Assembly: GCA_035041965.1 (NCBI GenBank)
Contig: JAPYMA010003011.1
Span: forward strand, 62,001 to 126,000
From: Anisakis pegreffii
Lineage: Eukaryota > Nematoda > Chromadorea > Rhabditida > Anisakidae
Direction: 5' to 3'
DNA length: 64,000 nt
Part shown: positions 38,574 to 51,600 of the stretch, piece by piece
How the letters are laid out: each line of letters begins with the position of its first letter
How positions within the stretch are numbered: position 1 is the first letter of the stretch
The notes under the pieces: model-generated
Database searches by the model: none
What the model saw: the letters and a program-made list of their open reading frames with translations, nothing else
Told to the model about the DNA's origin: nothing
Program-made: the position numbers and the translations under genes

Positions 38574-41500
38574 CTGAAAACAGCATTCATTTTCTCGATC
38601 AATTAATCTAATTTACTGCGACATCTTGCTCCATTACACTGCGCTGGTGTTGCCATTTGGGTATCGCAAGGAGCAACATTCCAGATAAAGTTGTACCATC
38701 AAGAATTGCCCGGATCAGTGAAAAAATTGCATCGTTTTTTCGCCCTATCCATTCATTTTACTGATTCAACCTTTTGAGAAATGGCTCCCATCTTAATCTG
38801 TGATATTTTTAGGCTAAGTAACCATGCATACGGTATCTAGCACCTCAAGGGATTCGTTTTTCAATCAATTCAACAAATACCAAGAATAGCTCAAATGCTT
38901 CAAATGAAATTTCTAAGAAAGCATGAAGCATAGTGATCGTGCGGAATGTATTCATGTGATTCTTCAAACTATTTGAAATACATGACTGGTTTCGGAACAA
39001 GTGCTGTGAATGTGTACGTTAGAAAAATAGTGCTTTGACTTATTCCGAAGAGAACTAAAAGGATTGATTCAACACTGACAAATCTATTGTTATTCCCTGC
39101 GAATGAATTGAGAAGAGTCAATTCGAACTTGTATGCATCGTCGAGCTTGAGAGACCCAAGCATCAACGTCATTCCCATGACGATCATCGATAATGAATAG
39201 TACTTTGATTAGTAACTAGCGATCTTCTTCAATGGTCACCTCGCAATTAGTTTGATAAATAAGTGGAGAGCAAAAGTGCGTATGCTGAATGAAGAAACGA
39301 CGAATGTCATGTGCCTCCTCGACTAAACTCACAACCTTCGTTCTATTCGAATAGAGTTCTTCGGTTAAAATGTTTAACGGCTAAGTTAAACATTCTTCAG
39401 GCAGTAAGAAGTCCGGATTACCCAATCTAACTGAGCCTTTGAAAAGATAAAGGTGCATGGAAGTGGATCCTTCAGAACATTTCCAGCCTTTGACAGATAC
39501 TAAATGGTCAAAATGCCTCAGTAAAAGTATCCACTTTGAAGGAGTTTGCACTGCTTTCTCCAGCTATGAGAAAACAACAGTCATGATGGAAAGATAATTC
39601 GCGTTGGGTGAATCATTCCATGGTTTACCTCTGAACGGACAGAAATCTGCAGTTGCATCAAAAGCTACGACTGCATTGCTCCCTAATTCACATTCTCTCA
39701 TTCCGATGAAATTCTAGCATTGTGGAAAAATTTGCGCTTCAACAGTTCGACTCCTACCTGTATGCCAACCAAAACGAGCCACTCGTTGCCAGCTCTAGAA
39801 TGTGTTGATGAAGTGCTCGCAAAATTAGGAGACATGAACAAATGTTTATCCAGTCGAATGCACGAGATATTTTTCATTTCTCAATATTAAGGATTCCCCC
39901 TTTTACGCCGATAAAATTGTAAGTGCTGAATTCTCAAACCAACAATCACCGAAGCGATGATAACGGCAATAGGGCTGGGGCAATATGAGCAGATAGTTGT
40001 TGAATATATTCTTTGCAATCTCGTCGAAATGGCGTAATCAGGTGATCCAAAATTTTTCGCTAAAAAACTCCACACATTCAGTAGGATTGAAACGTCGAGA
40101 ATTTGTAGGAATTTCATTATGTTTGTATGCAACTTTGCGAGAAGCACTTCCGATAAGTCACAGCAGGACTAAACGAATCGAATCAGTTGGAATGAACAGT
40201 GTTCAGCTGTTGTCCCCGTGTGCAAGAATGAGAACCATGTGCACCATGTTCGGTTGTAATTTCTCATGAATGTGAGCAGCTTTTTTGCGTGTGAAAGGTA
40301 ATCATGCCTTTGCTGGAGTGTGAGTGGAACGTTTCGTAGGATATCAGAAAGCAATTACATTTCATCGACGAGGAAGAGAGCATTAACTCAAAACAAATAA
40401 ATTTCGAACGTTGCTCAAATTTTTGTACGTAAGAGCAGGGGAATAAAAAATGAGCTGATGTGAATAACGTGATCCATTCGAATTGAAAAAAAAATCGAAA
40501 ACATAATAACATGAATTCGGTTGGGTTTATTTTGTTGTTCAAGTGCTGTTCACAACTTTATTATGTTTAATGCAAGAACTGAGTGCGAAATAAGCGGAAC
40601 AAACATTATTAAATAGAATCGTGAATAGAAAGGCTCAACGCAATAAAAGCGAACGACGTTTTTGAAGCATATTGATGAATATCTTCCAACCACTACTATC
40701 TATTCTTCATTACGATGTACTCCGTCCAATCATGTCGTCCAACATGCCAAGTTATTATTATGTTATGCTTGCTTCAGTTTTCCTTGCCAAAATCAAAACG
40801 AAAACAGCGTCAATAACGTGACTGCGGAAATATCATGAATTAGTTGTGGCTACAAATGAAAACATTGCAATGGACACGAATGCTTGGCATACGTGGCTTC
40901 CTGTGATAAATGAATTGGCTTTGAATTTGTTTGCTGAGGTTGATTTTGTTACACCGCAGTGTACTCGCTGGGATTCCAGCTGAGTTAATTCGATTCCGGC
41001 AACCAATTAAATTCTTTTACTATCACCTTAACTCAATTAAAGCGTTCAGTCAAATTTGCTTAACTCACTCCTAACTAGAAGAGTCATAGTCAAGGAAGTC
41101 AGTAAAATTTTCGAGTTAGCTTTATAGGATAACCACTGAACGCTTCAATGATACAGTTAGACCGACAGATGTGAATACGCAACATTGCAGTGATACACGC
41201 TGTTTGAGTATGTGAGAGGCTGAAGCCATATTACGAACAAAAAATACGGTGGAAAGTGGTATTGAAATGGAGCAAGGCTATGAATGTGAGTAAAATGTCA
41301 TAATTTCTTAAGTGACACATAATCAAGTGGAATGTTAGAAAAGATGCGCTCGTCTCAACCTGCCTAATGAGTTTTCTTTTTTTTTGTTCATCTGTGAACA
41401 CTTATTAAGAGGAATGCACTAAATCACATGTAGCATCTAAAAAGCGAAGAATTATGCGCTGCTGAATAAGCGCTATTGGATTTTCCGTTATGAGGCGTGA

Positions 41501-44500
41501 AGTATATTCTGATAGCATTTATATCAATGAATAAAACGTACTTGTCTAAATGAACTCTGTGATAAGAATGCAAAATAAACGTTCTTCTGTGTAGATTGGG
41601 ATCGTTTGATGTACGAAGAAAACTGCTAGGCTAATAGCTCTGCTTTTGGAGTCTGTTTTAATCATGAATGAGTTGTGAATGTAGGTGTGTGCAATTCGAA
41701 AGCCAATACACACGAAACAAAGCTTGTTGACATAGCGAGATTCCAAGTGACTTGACGTAAACTGATGAGTTCATGGTCGAAAGGACACTCATAAAATTTC
41801 CGAATAAACCCAAACAGAAAAAACGAATTTTCAATCAAATTTTCTAATTTCAAGCACTCATTATCCAATAATTTTGTTACAGTATTGAGGGATGAATAAC
41901 ATTCTACAGAGACGTGTATTTTCAACGTTTCAACGTTTTGAAAATAGCAAACGAATTTTATTCATCCCAACGCACTATTGATTTCAGCTTGTTCAAATGG
42001 ATACACTGCGATGCTTCAACAGGAAACAGCGTTCATCTACATGTCACTGTGGATTCAATCATCCATCGCTGATCGAAAGATGTCACATTCCTGCGTCCAA
42101 ACATATCATATTCTCATCTCTAACTCATGCCCACGAATGCCATATTCTCATAAGTCTAATCTATGTCCAAAGATCCCATATCCTCACCATTCTAACCTAC
42201 ATCCAAAAATGCAACAGGAATATGTCCACGAAATGCATAGAACAGTCGCAGTGAACGACGAACATTTATTTACAAATGCATTTGTTATGATACGTTAGCA
42301 CACAGAAAACGGGCAATCCTGTCATCCTCGCCACTTCTCTTCATTACCACTAAAGTGAGTTTGAGATTGAAGTCAATATTCTGTCAAGACTTGTGAATAT
42401 TACTCTTTTTTTCGAGTTATTCAACTTCCTCCAGCTCGTGAATTATCCGATTACACGTTGCGTAACACTGATAGGAGGAGCTTATTTCGGTCACTTCAAC
42501 AGACATTTCCAGACTGCATTTACTTCTGAGAACTGCTGGATAGAATGTGACCAAAACACGATAAATTTGATTTGGAATAGTGATAATCAGGAAGCACGGC
42601 AAATTACGCATGCCACTTCATTTACTTTGACCGTCAATCGCATAATGTGTAATATTCACATCGTACAAACCGCTCGATCGCTATCAAACATAAAACTTTC
42701 CACGAGCTAAATGCATCCAACACTAGGCAAATCGTTCATAATGCGGCTGTGTTCCTTACTTCCCTATCACTACGAAAAGAATGGTGACTGAAGACTAAAC
42801 TACAAGCAAGTGACTACAGTTAGTGACTCCGAGAGATTTTCGTTGATCATTTTGACAGGCCTGATGATGGACAACTCTACACCAGTGATCTTCGAACTGG
42901 ACTGAACTTTAAACGGATTAAAATCGGAGAATTGTGACAGAAGGAATCTGGGATTGCCAAAACGTATCTTCATCAGATTTGTTTAGTAAGTCATCTCTAG
43001 AGAACAATCGAATTTACACTATGTAGCGGCGGGAGCAAATTGTTTTTTTTTGCGTTGCTCTGTTAGGTGAGCCAAATTTGTGATTCATCGTTTCCTTATC
43101 GAATTAAGATTTTCATAAATGACTTATTAGTCTTATTGTAAAGGTGTTTTTGTTGAAAATAAGAGAAAGATTTCTGATCTAACCTGCATATTGTAGAAAC
43201 AAAAAGTAGAAACAGAAGATGGACATGCGAATGATGGAGTTCCAATGAGCGTTCAAAAGCACCTTCTTCGTGACTATCGATTCCTGTGATCTGACGACTC
43301 CGCCTCACATGCTTCTCCTCAACTCCGCCCAAGAACAATTCAAGTCGACGTTCGAGTATTCAAGATAAGATTGTTTAGTGAGTACGTCATTGCACTATGC
43401 ACAATTCGTATACAAACGAAGTGGATTCAACAAGGAATGGAATGCTTCTGAATTTAGTGAATCGATCTTTGGAGACGTGATGCTGTTTAATGGCTCGCAG
43501 TGAAAATGATATAATAGCAACTAACAAAACTAGTTAACTTCTCGTTAACACTGAATTTCCATTCCGCACTTGTCTACTATTTATTCATGCATTAGCCAGA
43601 CAACTTTCAAGTCTCCACTAATGCGTTTGCTTTTTAGACACAATTATGTCCCATGAGTTTTACTAGTGTTTTTATTTGTTCGTTCCAATGAGAAAGGCGA
43701 TTGTTAGAATCAACGAAAAACTTCAAAATTAAAATGTTGAATAGTGAGGAACGACATCAGTCAATCTGTATTTGATAGCAAACGTTCATTACATTTTGCT
43801 TCTGTGCATGTCAGATTAGTTTTTTTTGTAAACTGAGCGAATTTATATAATCTCGCGAAATTGTCACTTTCGTGACACGCAAATCTTCTGGCTGTTCCAG
43901 GATAGCAGAGTGAGAATTAGAGTTGTCGTAGACTTTCTAGAAGTATCCAGTCGAGGAAAATCAATGAAGTGATGGTTGAATGTTCATCGCATGAACGAAA
44001 AATTAATCCGATGTTTTTTTTGGTTTGTTCAGTCACGTATTAGCTGTAAAGTGGCATCCAATCTGTATTCGAAAACTGGAAACCTTACTTTTCAAAAATT
44101 CGAAAGCCGTGCTAATTTTGATGTGAACAAGCTTACATCGTTGACACATACATGTTCAATAGCAGAGGTATGCCTGGAAAGTATATGCTAAGAATAGTGG
44201 AATTTATCGAGTTGTAAACGCAATAGCGAATTTGGATAGAATGCAAGGTATTGCATTCATCACCGGCAAAACGTTTTCTGAACAATGTCTTTTATTCTGA
44301 TTAGGAATTTGAGTGTGGATATTCTGTGACAATTTTTGAATACGACTTGAGAGTTCGAGAGGCCTGTTCAAGTGGAAACTGCGAGTAGTTTCAACATGTC
44401 TCTCGGTTTACGAACTGCCACTCGTCAACTCTCGAAACGATTTCTCCAGAATGCAACTGTTTCAAGTAACGCTTGCTTTGCCAACTTCATTCGTTGCTGA

Positions 44501-45447
44501 CATTCAAGTCTAATTGTAAGCAAAAGAAGAACAATTTGAATGTGCTTTGTATGGGAGAGGAAGAACCAAACTCAAAATAAAATCGAACTTATTGAAAATC
44601 CCTCAGTGACTCATTGGGAACATCCTGTTATTTTATATAGGGTCTTGAAGTGGAGCAGTTCGGACCTTATCAACTTGAATCAGAAATGTGAAAAGTGAAC
44701 TACAATCCTTTGACATAATTACCATCCTCCTAATTCGTAAACCAGAGCAAAGATTATGTTGTTGTGAAACGAAGAGCAGCAAAGTATTATAAGAATGCGT
44801 CGGCTTCCTCTACAGAAATGTGAGAAACCCGCCGTCAGATAGGATCGCTACTTGTTCGAGTGATCTATTTATTAGCACTATGCCTCCATCAAATGATCAT
44901 GTCGAGATTTTATGCAGATCGCATTCACTTGGTGTCTTGCATGTTCAGGTGCCATATGACTGACATCATTTTGTCCTTGAAATGAAAGGTCCACTATATG
45001 ACATGGCTAAGAACCGTTCGGTGATTGAGTCGGGTACGTTATGATCGATACACGAAGATAGCTTAGCACGAATCTGTTTGATTACCAAGAAGTTCTGAAG
45101 GATAATGCAATCAGTTCTAGAAAGTTTCATCAGCATATGTTATTGTTTTCAAACTGCAGAAGCAGCAATACCAACCATACAACGTGATCTGTCGTTCGTC
45201 CTTTTATTCAACGATTTATTCATGAATTAGGTGTTCAATTCGGCGAAAGAAGTGCAATTCAACAAATAAGCATATCAGTTTAATACTTGAGAAAATTACG
45301 AATATTTTGTGAGCTGTTGAGGTAGCTTGAATCAGCAGTCACCTTCACTCAGCTCAAACCATATTTCATTTAATTATGAACGAAAGAGTGGCAAACAGAA
45401 AGATGGATAGAACATGAAATTATTGGGATGCAATTACTGCTGGGGAG
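38574..45447. other. Mostly unassigned spacer
   Basis: It should contain the first exon of the acetylcholine receptor gene. Candidates are short signal-like frames beginning MKFLQILDV (near 40116, minus) or MIVMGMTLM (near 39187, minus), neither with a firm phase-1 donor. Other weak minus-strand frames occur at 42417-42611 and 43096-43380. No repeats dominate apart from a minisatellite near 42100. Confidence 0.4.
42100..42215. repeat. Three-copy minisatellite, about 37 bp
   Basis: Three diverged tandem units sharing CCATAT(T/C)CTCA, TCTAA and CCAAA(G/A)AT. The plus-strand open frame across it is repetitive and not considered coding. Confidence 0.7.
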
Positions 45448-45623
45448 TTAGTTGCTAGCTCTGTTCACAGGACGATATAAGCAATTGATTAGTTCTGACG
45501 ACAGCGACCACAACCTTCCCGGAAGTCTTGAAGAAGGTGTGTTGAATCTTCGCTTGCAGTTTTTGACTGCCTGTTGACAAGCTGTTTGGCCCAATCTCGT
45601 CATGCATCTTGTCATCAAATCCT
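45448..45623 (-). CDS. Gene Y terminal module M28
   Basis: It begins DLMTRCMTRLG with C-x8-C-x6-C. It then carries a basic, cysteine-poor segment, a late cysteine (SSELINC) and a stop. The start and the 'K/R-rich then (E/K)-(L/M)-INC' pattern match the terminal exon of gene X, confirming that this is the true 3' end. Confidence 0.87.
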
Positions 45624-48600
45624 CTGAAAAGCAATTGATTTGTGATCGTTCAATACGCGATGAATGCTGTGTGTTTCATTGAACGTTCAACCAAACTTTG
45701 CAAAGATTTATCAACGATATCAACTCACGTGATGTGACACATATTGCCATCGGGGGAGATAGCTGGCGATAACCGCCCGCAACAGTTACACCAGCTGATG
45801 TTTGCAGTGCAGTGGCACATTGCTGGACCCACTGGTCACATTGAGATGGTGGGTGATACAGAACACAACTACCAATAACGCCTCCTAAAGAGAAAACAAA
45901 TTCGATTCAGCGAGCTCCTTGAGAATTTTGCCTGAATGCGCGCACAGCCTCAGTGGATAATTTTCGATAACATTCGTTTAGCAATGTTCTATTATTAATG
46001 TAGTGAATCGTGTCAAAAACCCTTGACGGTATCGAATGATTTCGGTTTCAGAATCTAAACTATTTCCATCTCGACAACGGAAATTGTCCACATTCCGAGT
46101 TTTGCGTTCCAAATCACAAATCGTGAACTTCGAATGTCGAACTGCAAATTGAGTGCAAAATCGAAATTACGGAGGGGCTTAATTAAGTGACTCATAGAAT
46201 TATGATTTATGGACTTGGCTTGTAGTAGTGACTTATTAGTGCTTATGATGCAGTATGCGGCAATGGTCAAGTAGTCTGTATGGAGAAATGATCAAATGCT
46301 TGAAACAGGGAACAGCGATACAGTCTTCAGAAAGGGGAAATCTCTCTGTTCGAAGAAATTTGAAAGTGTCTCTGTCTTTAGAAGGTGGAGTGAAATTAAA
46401 GAAGTTGGCAAATCACTGCTAACTCTTCTAAAGTTTGTTCTCAAATTTTTCTGAAAATTTAAAATCGTTTTTCGTAAAATTTTGACCATAGCACTCAAAA
46501 TGATTTCAAAATGCTTCACGGATCCAAAAGAATTAGTCTGTGTTATATTATCGAAAAATTTTGACAGCAAACTTCATGTCTAATATATCATTTTAGCTAC
46601 TTTCTTGTGACATTCGGGAGCAATATACTGTCAGAAGAGAGGGGATTGCCTGTTGCAGGAGAGAGAGGAGTGACGATTTGTCATATAGCCAAAGAGGACA
46701 ATTAGCGCATCGACTTGAGAAATGCTGCCATAGGAGAACAAATAGTGTAAAATGATTGTGTTAGTAAATACCGTTGAAGATACATGAACGAAGTGCTGTG
46801 GCCAACATGAACGCTCCTCTCGCACCAATCGTAACAGGAGGCGCTCCAGTTCCAGCAACACATTCTTGTTGAAGCGCAACACACTCTGATCCGAATTTCT
46901 TCTGGCATGTGGCCATTGCAACCTCTGAACACAATGATGAATTACTTGAAGTGGCAGAATATTCCATTCATTGATTCGTTAATATTTCGTCTGCATCACT
47001 TCGTCTTCATCTGCATTTATGCGTACTGCGAGTTGCAGATCGTGTGAATTGCGTTGCTGCCTTCCTCGGATACGTGTAAAATTGGAGATCATTTCATACG
47101 TATGCTCCGAGGAAAGAACCAGCGAGTTTGGAAAATACATATGAATGGGCGTGAACAGTAGCTAAAGACTGCGGGTGTCTAGAAGAGGAACGACTCCGAA
47201 TCTGCTAGGCATTTTGTGAAAGGTGGATGAAATCATTCAAACAATTAACGTACGACTCTTCATGCACTCCGTCTCCGGAATAGTCAACGGGCTCCCTGGA
47301 GGATTGTTCGGATTCCGACAGATGTTTTCTTCTGTTTTACATTGTTCAGGTCCTTTACGGGCGTAGCACATTGCCTGCGAATTCTCTGAAATTACAACAC
47401 ATGGCTTGGCACTGAAAAAAACACATGGCCAATCGACTTAGTCGACGCACATCACGTGCCCTCACGTTCAGTGTTGCTTCACACTAGCAAGAGAACTGTC
47501 TGTACACTGCACCTTGTAATTCAACAAGAAATTCTTGCTTCCTTAATGGAACTTGCTACACATTGAAGAGCACTCCTTGATTACATATGTCATGAACTTC
47601 AATGATCTTCTGATCAGAAACAGGAATGGAAGCTACACGGCGAAATTCCACTCAGCATGTAATTGACAACGATTACGCAGTTGAATGTAATTGCAGTTGG
47701 GAGCGGTAAGTATGCAATTTGCTAGTGTGAATCATTGATAACGGTGCTATACCTGAAGCGACGCAGCTTGCTATTATTTCCGGTAGATTTATGGTCACTG
47801 TGGGCATAGTAACCTTCTTGATCATCGCACAAGCCGACGCTAGTCTATTGCAGAATTCAATACCATATTTCTGGATGCAAAGCCACATTGCACTTGGATT
47901 ATTCATCTCTGAATTCATATAGTGAAAGTAGATACCATTGAAAAAGGTTCAGTGGTTGTAATTGAAGATGGTAATGCATGAATGTGCTCTTGGCAACCCT
48001 AAATCTAATTCTAATTGGTAAAGTCGCGTAAACCGAGACATTTGTTGACCATTTCGTGGACCCTTCGCATTGGATTTAACATAGCCATCTACTCAAGTGC
48101 TAAAAGAATATCATGATCGTAGTAAGGAACAGGGAATTGAGAACCGGAAAATTCAGCAATTCCTCATTGATTATTCTTCATCGCTCCTCGCCAGAGGTCA
48201 TCACTGAACTCTGACTACCAGAAAAATAAGCTGATAAGGAGTGAAATTTGAATAAAATGATATTACCGTTTCTCATACAGTTTGATACTGGTTGCGGCAA
48301 AATCCAAGGAGTTGTGGTGGAAAGAGATGCGCCAGTCATTGCAGAACAAGCATCTCTTAATTTCTTGCAAAATTCTATGCCGTACTGCTGTATACACTGC
48401 CACAGTGCACTCGGGTTGTTCATTTCTAAATATTCTAACACATGTATCTTTCCGCGAATATTTTTCGAAGTTTACCGTTTAAGATATTGAGATATTCAGG
48501 CGTTCTACATTATTGAATCCAAAATGAGGGAGCAAAAAATCACATAGAAATTGTACGACAACAGATTGATGATAATGAAAGTGATCATGAAAACTACATA

Positions 48601-51600
48601 CCCGCTTTCATACAACTGGAAACTGGTTGGGGTAATTGCTGTGCAGAAAGACTTATCATGGAGGATGGTACATTGTTGAGTTCAGCACAAGCTTTTCCGA
48701 GACTCAAGCAGAAATCATCACCATATCTGGCTCTGCACTGTGACATTACACTCTCAGGTTTGGATGTTGGATTAGGATTATTCATTTCTGAAAATATTGT
48801 TCGATGTGACGTACTGCTGCATTCATCCGATGCTTCTGTTTACGTGATCAACTTCTACCAGCGATAACTATGAAAAAAACTCAACATTTGGAGGGTTCCG
48901 TGAAAGATACAGAAAAGTAATGTTCAAATGAAGAACTCACTTCCTAACATGCAGGCGATTATTGGTTGCGGTAATCGCCAAGGATCCTGTTGCGGAAGAG
49001 GTGTGTTCGTTTCTGTCGAACAGGTGGCAGCTAACTTGTTACAAAATTCTTGACCATATTTCTGCACACAGTGCCACATTACGGACGGATTATCCATTTC
49101 TAGAAAGCCATTTCGGCTAGTTACAATGGAACAAAGAGAAGATCAAAACTTTCGAATCAGATGGGACTCATACAAATCATACTCGATGATCTCGTTGGAT
49201 TGTTAGAATGATATATTAATTGAATATAAAAAGTATGAATAATGTTTCTGATCCCAAACAGGATCACATCCATTCCGGTTCTCCTGGACTGTGTGATTTT
49301 CAAGAGATCTCGCCACTTCGAGGAAAAGAAGTTTTGTGAGGGAACCAGTTGGGTATGATTATATATTCTTTATTGGCTTAATGAGAATGCAGTCGTAACT
49401 TCCAATTAAAGAATTGTTTGGAAACACAATAATTCATTATTAATCGTACCTGACTTCATGCATCTTGCTACTTGTGTTGGAGTCTGTTGCTGTGGATCAA
49501 AAGTCTCTCCTGGATATTGTAAACTGTTCATTGCATAACAGAATCTCGCTAACCGTTGACAAAATTCGGCTCCGTATCTAGCAATACATTGAGACATTAC
49601 GTCATTTGAACCCTGTCCCTGTCCGCGGTTGTCATTAGGTGACCCTGAATAGCATCGTACACGATTACTGTGAATGTAACCACAGCAAATCACATTATAC
49701 TGAAAAAACACTAAAAATGAAAGGAACGCATAAACTCTTATCTCATGCTCGGTTTTTCAACAAATTGCTGGTTCTGATAGTATCATTTTAAGTGAGACGC
49801 CAAGACACTGCGGAAGCATGATCGTGATTCAGAGCAAACAGCGAATATTCTCAACTGACCGTGCTGCATGCAGCGAGCCACAGGTGGAGGCAGTTTCCAT
49901 GGTGTAGTGGCGGGAAGATTCATACCCGTAGAAGCAATACACGATGCAAGGCGTTTCTTGCAGAATTCAGTACCGTACTTTTGAACGCATTGGCACATTG
50001 CACTCGGTTCATCCGTTTCTGAAACAGACCGCAAACCGAACCTACGATGACAATTAACAAATGAAGCAATATGAACAGCAAGCTGCACTTCATTTTGATG
50101 ACATTCGATGAGCAGCAAGTACTTCTTGTCTTTCGCTCACATATCTCACTATGATCTTAACAATTTCGAGCCGAAAATATTCTTCCTACGCTTTCCGATA
50201 GAGAGCAGACGATGGAATTGACTGCGAAGATAACCAGTCAATGGAGGTTTGAATGAGTTTTCGCAAATTCTTGCCTGCAGTCACGCATTCCGATAATATT
50301 CCCGGCATTTGACCGCCACTAGGGTCATAATTTACATTGGTCAATACAGAACAAGATGCTAGCATGTTGTTGCAGTAAGTGACACCATATTTACGTATGC
50401 ATCTCGCCATCGCATCCTCCTTAGGTTTGTGGTCACCACCATTCATTCCTGAATTTTGAGAACTTTGAAGGAAATAAAACTTACAGGACGAAAAGGATTC
50501 GCTTTTTAATGTTTTCGACGGTGCCATCTGTCATCAGTGCTTTTCGGATGGGAAGCAATCAGAGAGAGTATGAATTCTTGACATGCTCGATGGTGCAAGA
50601 GGGATGCAACAATGGGATCAAGCACTGAAAAATAATTTGAACATACCTTGGGCCATGCAAGCAGCGATTGGCTCGGGTATTTTCCAAGGTGCATCGTACG
50701 GAAGATGCCTACCGGTTGACGCTGTGCACGAGTTCAGTAAGTTCTTGCAAAACTGAGTACCATATCTTTGAACACATGTGGACATAATACCAGGACTTTC
50801 CATTTCTAAAATCAGAAGTGGATTATCCACATCTCATAAAATTTTGCTGACGTAACATGGTTATCAGTTCGACTACTCAATTACGTAGCTTTCACATCCA
50901 TATACCCACCCACTCACGTTGAACTGTTCAGTTCTGGGTCATTTTCGAATATGAAAAGCGAATAAAATGACTTACCCGACTTTAAGCATTTGTGCATCAT
51001 TGGTGGTAGATTTTGTTCAGATGGAGGTGTCTGTGGGAAGAACGGTAAATTGGTAAGAACAGAACAGGCTGCTGCCAGATTGTTGCAGTAATCAGCACCA
51101 TATCTTCTTACACACAACGACATCAATGTCTTCTTTTCATCTCCTTGGTTCATTCCTAAATTGCTCATCAAATCGCAAGCAAACTCATTTTTAAGGATGT
51201 GTCGCACTGCTGTTTCAAACTAACACGGCACTGGTATATCTTTGAGGGCTCTCGCAGAATGGTTGGTTTAAAGAAACTGTTCTGTGAAAGTCCTCAAATA
51301 TAAACATTCCCATATAAAAATGCTTCGCTCGCGCATTCTTACATGGATTGAATTGCTGAGAAGGGAGACACTGTTCAAGTCTATCATCGTTCAATGCAAC
51401 CGGTATCGTCGATAGTACTCAGAGTTTCTGGGAAATACTAGCAATGCATAAAGACATTTGCTGCATTGGAACTAATGTCACAATCGATAGCGGGAAGTGC
51501 AATTCGAATTCCTCCAATGAAAAGATCTTTATGTTCCGATTTTGAGTAGGGCTATGCAATTCTTTTACAACTCAGTTGGTCCAATCCTCGCTGAGCAAAA

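Noticed and set aside
41978..42298. Plus-strand 106-codon frame
   Set aside because: Runs through a three-copy minisatellite and its repeats explain the open frame.
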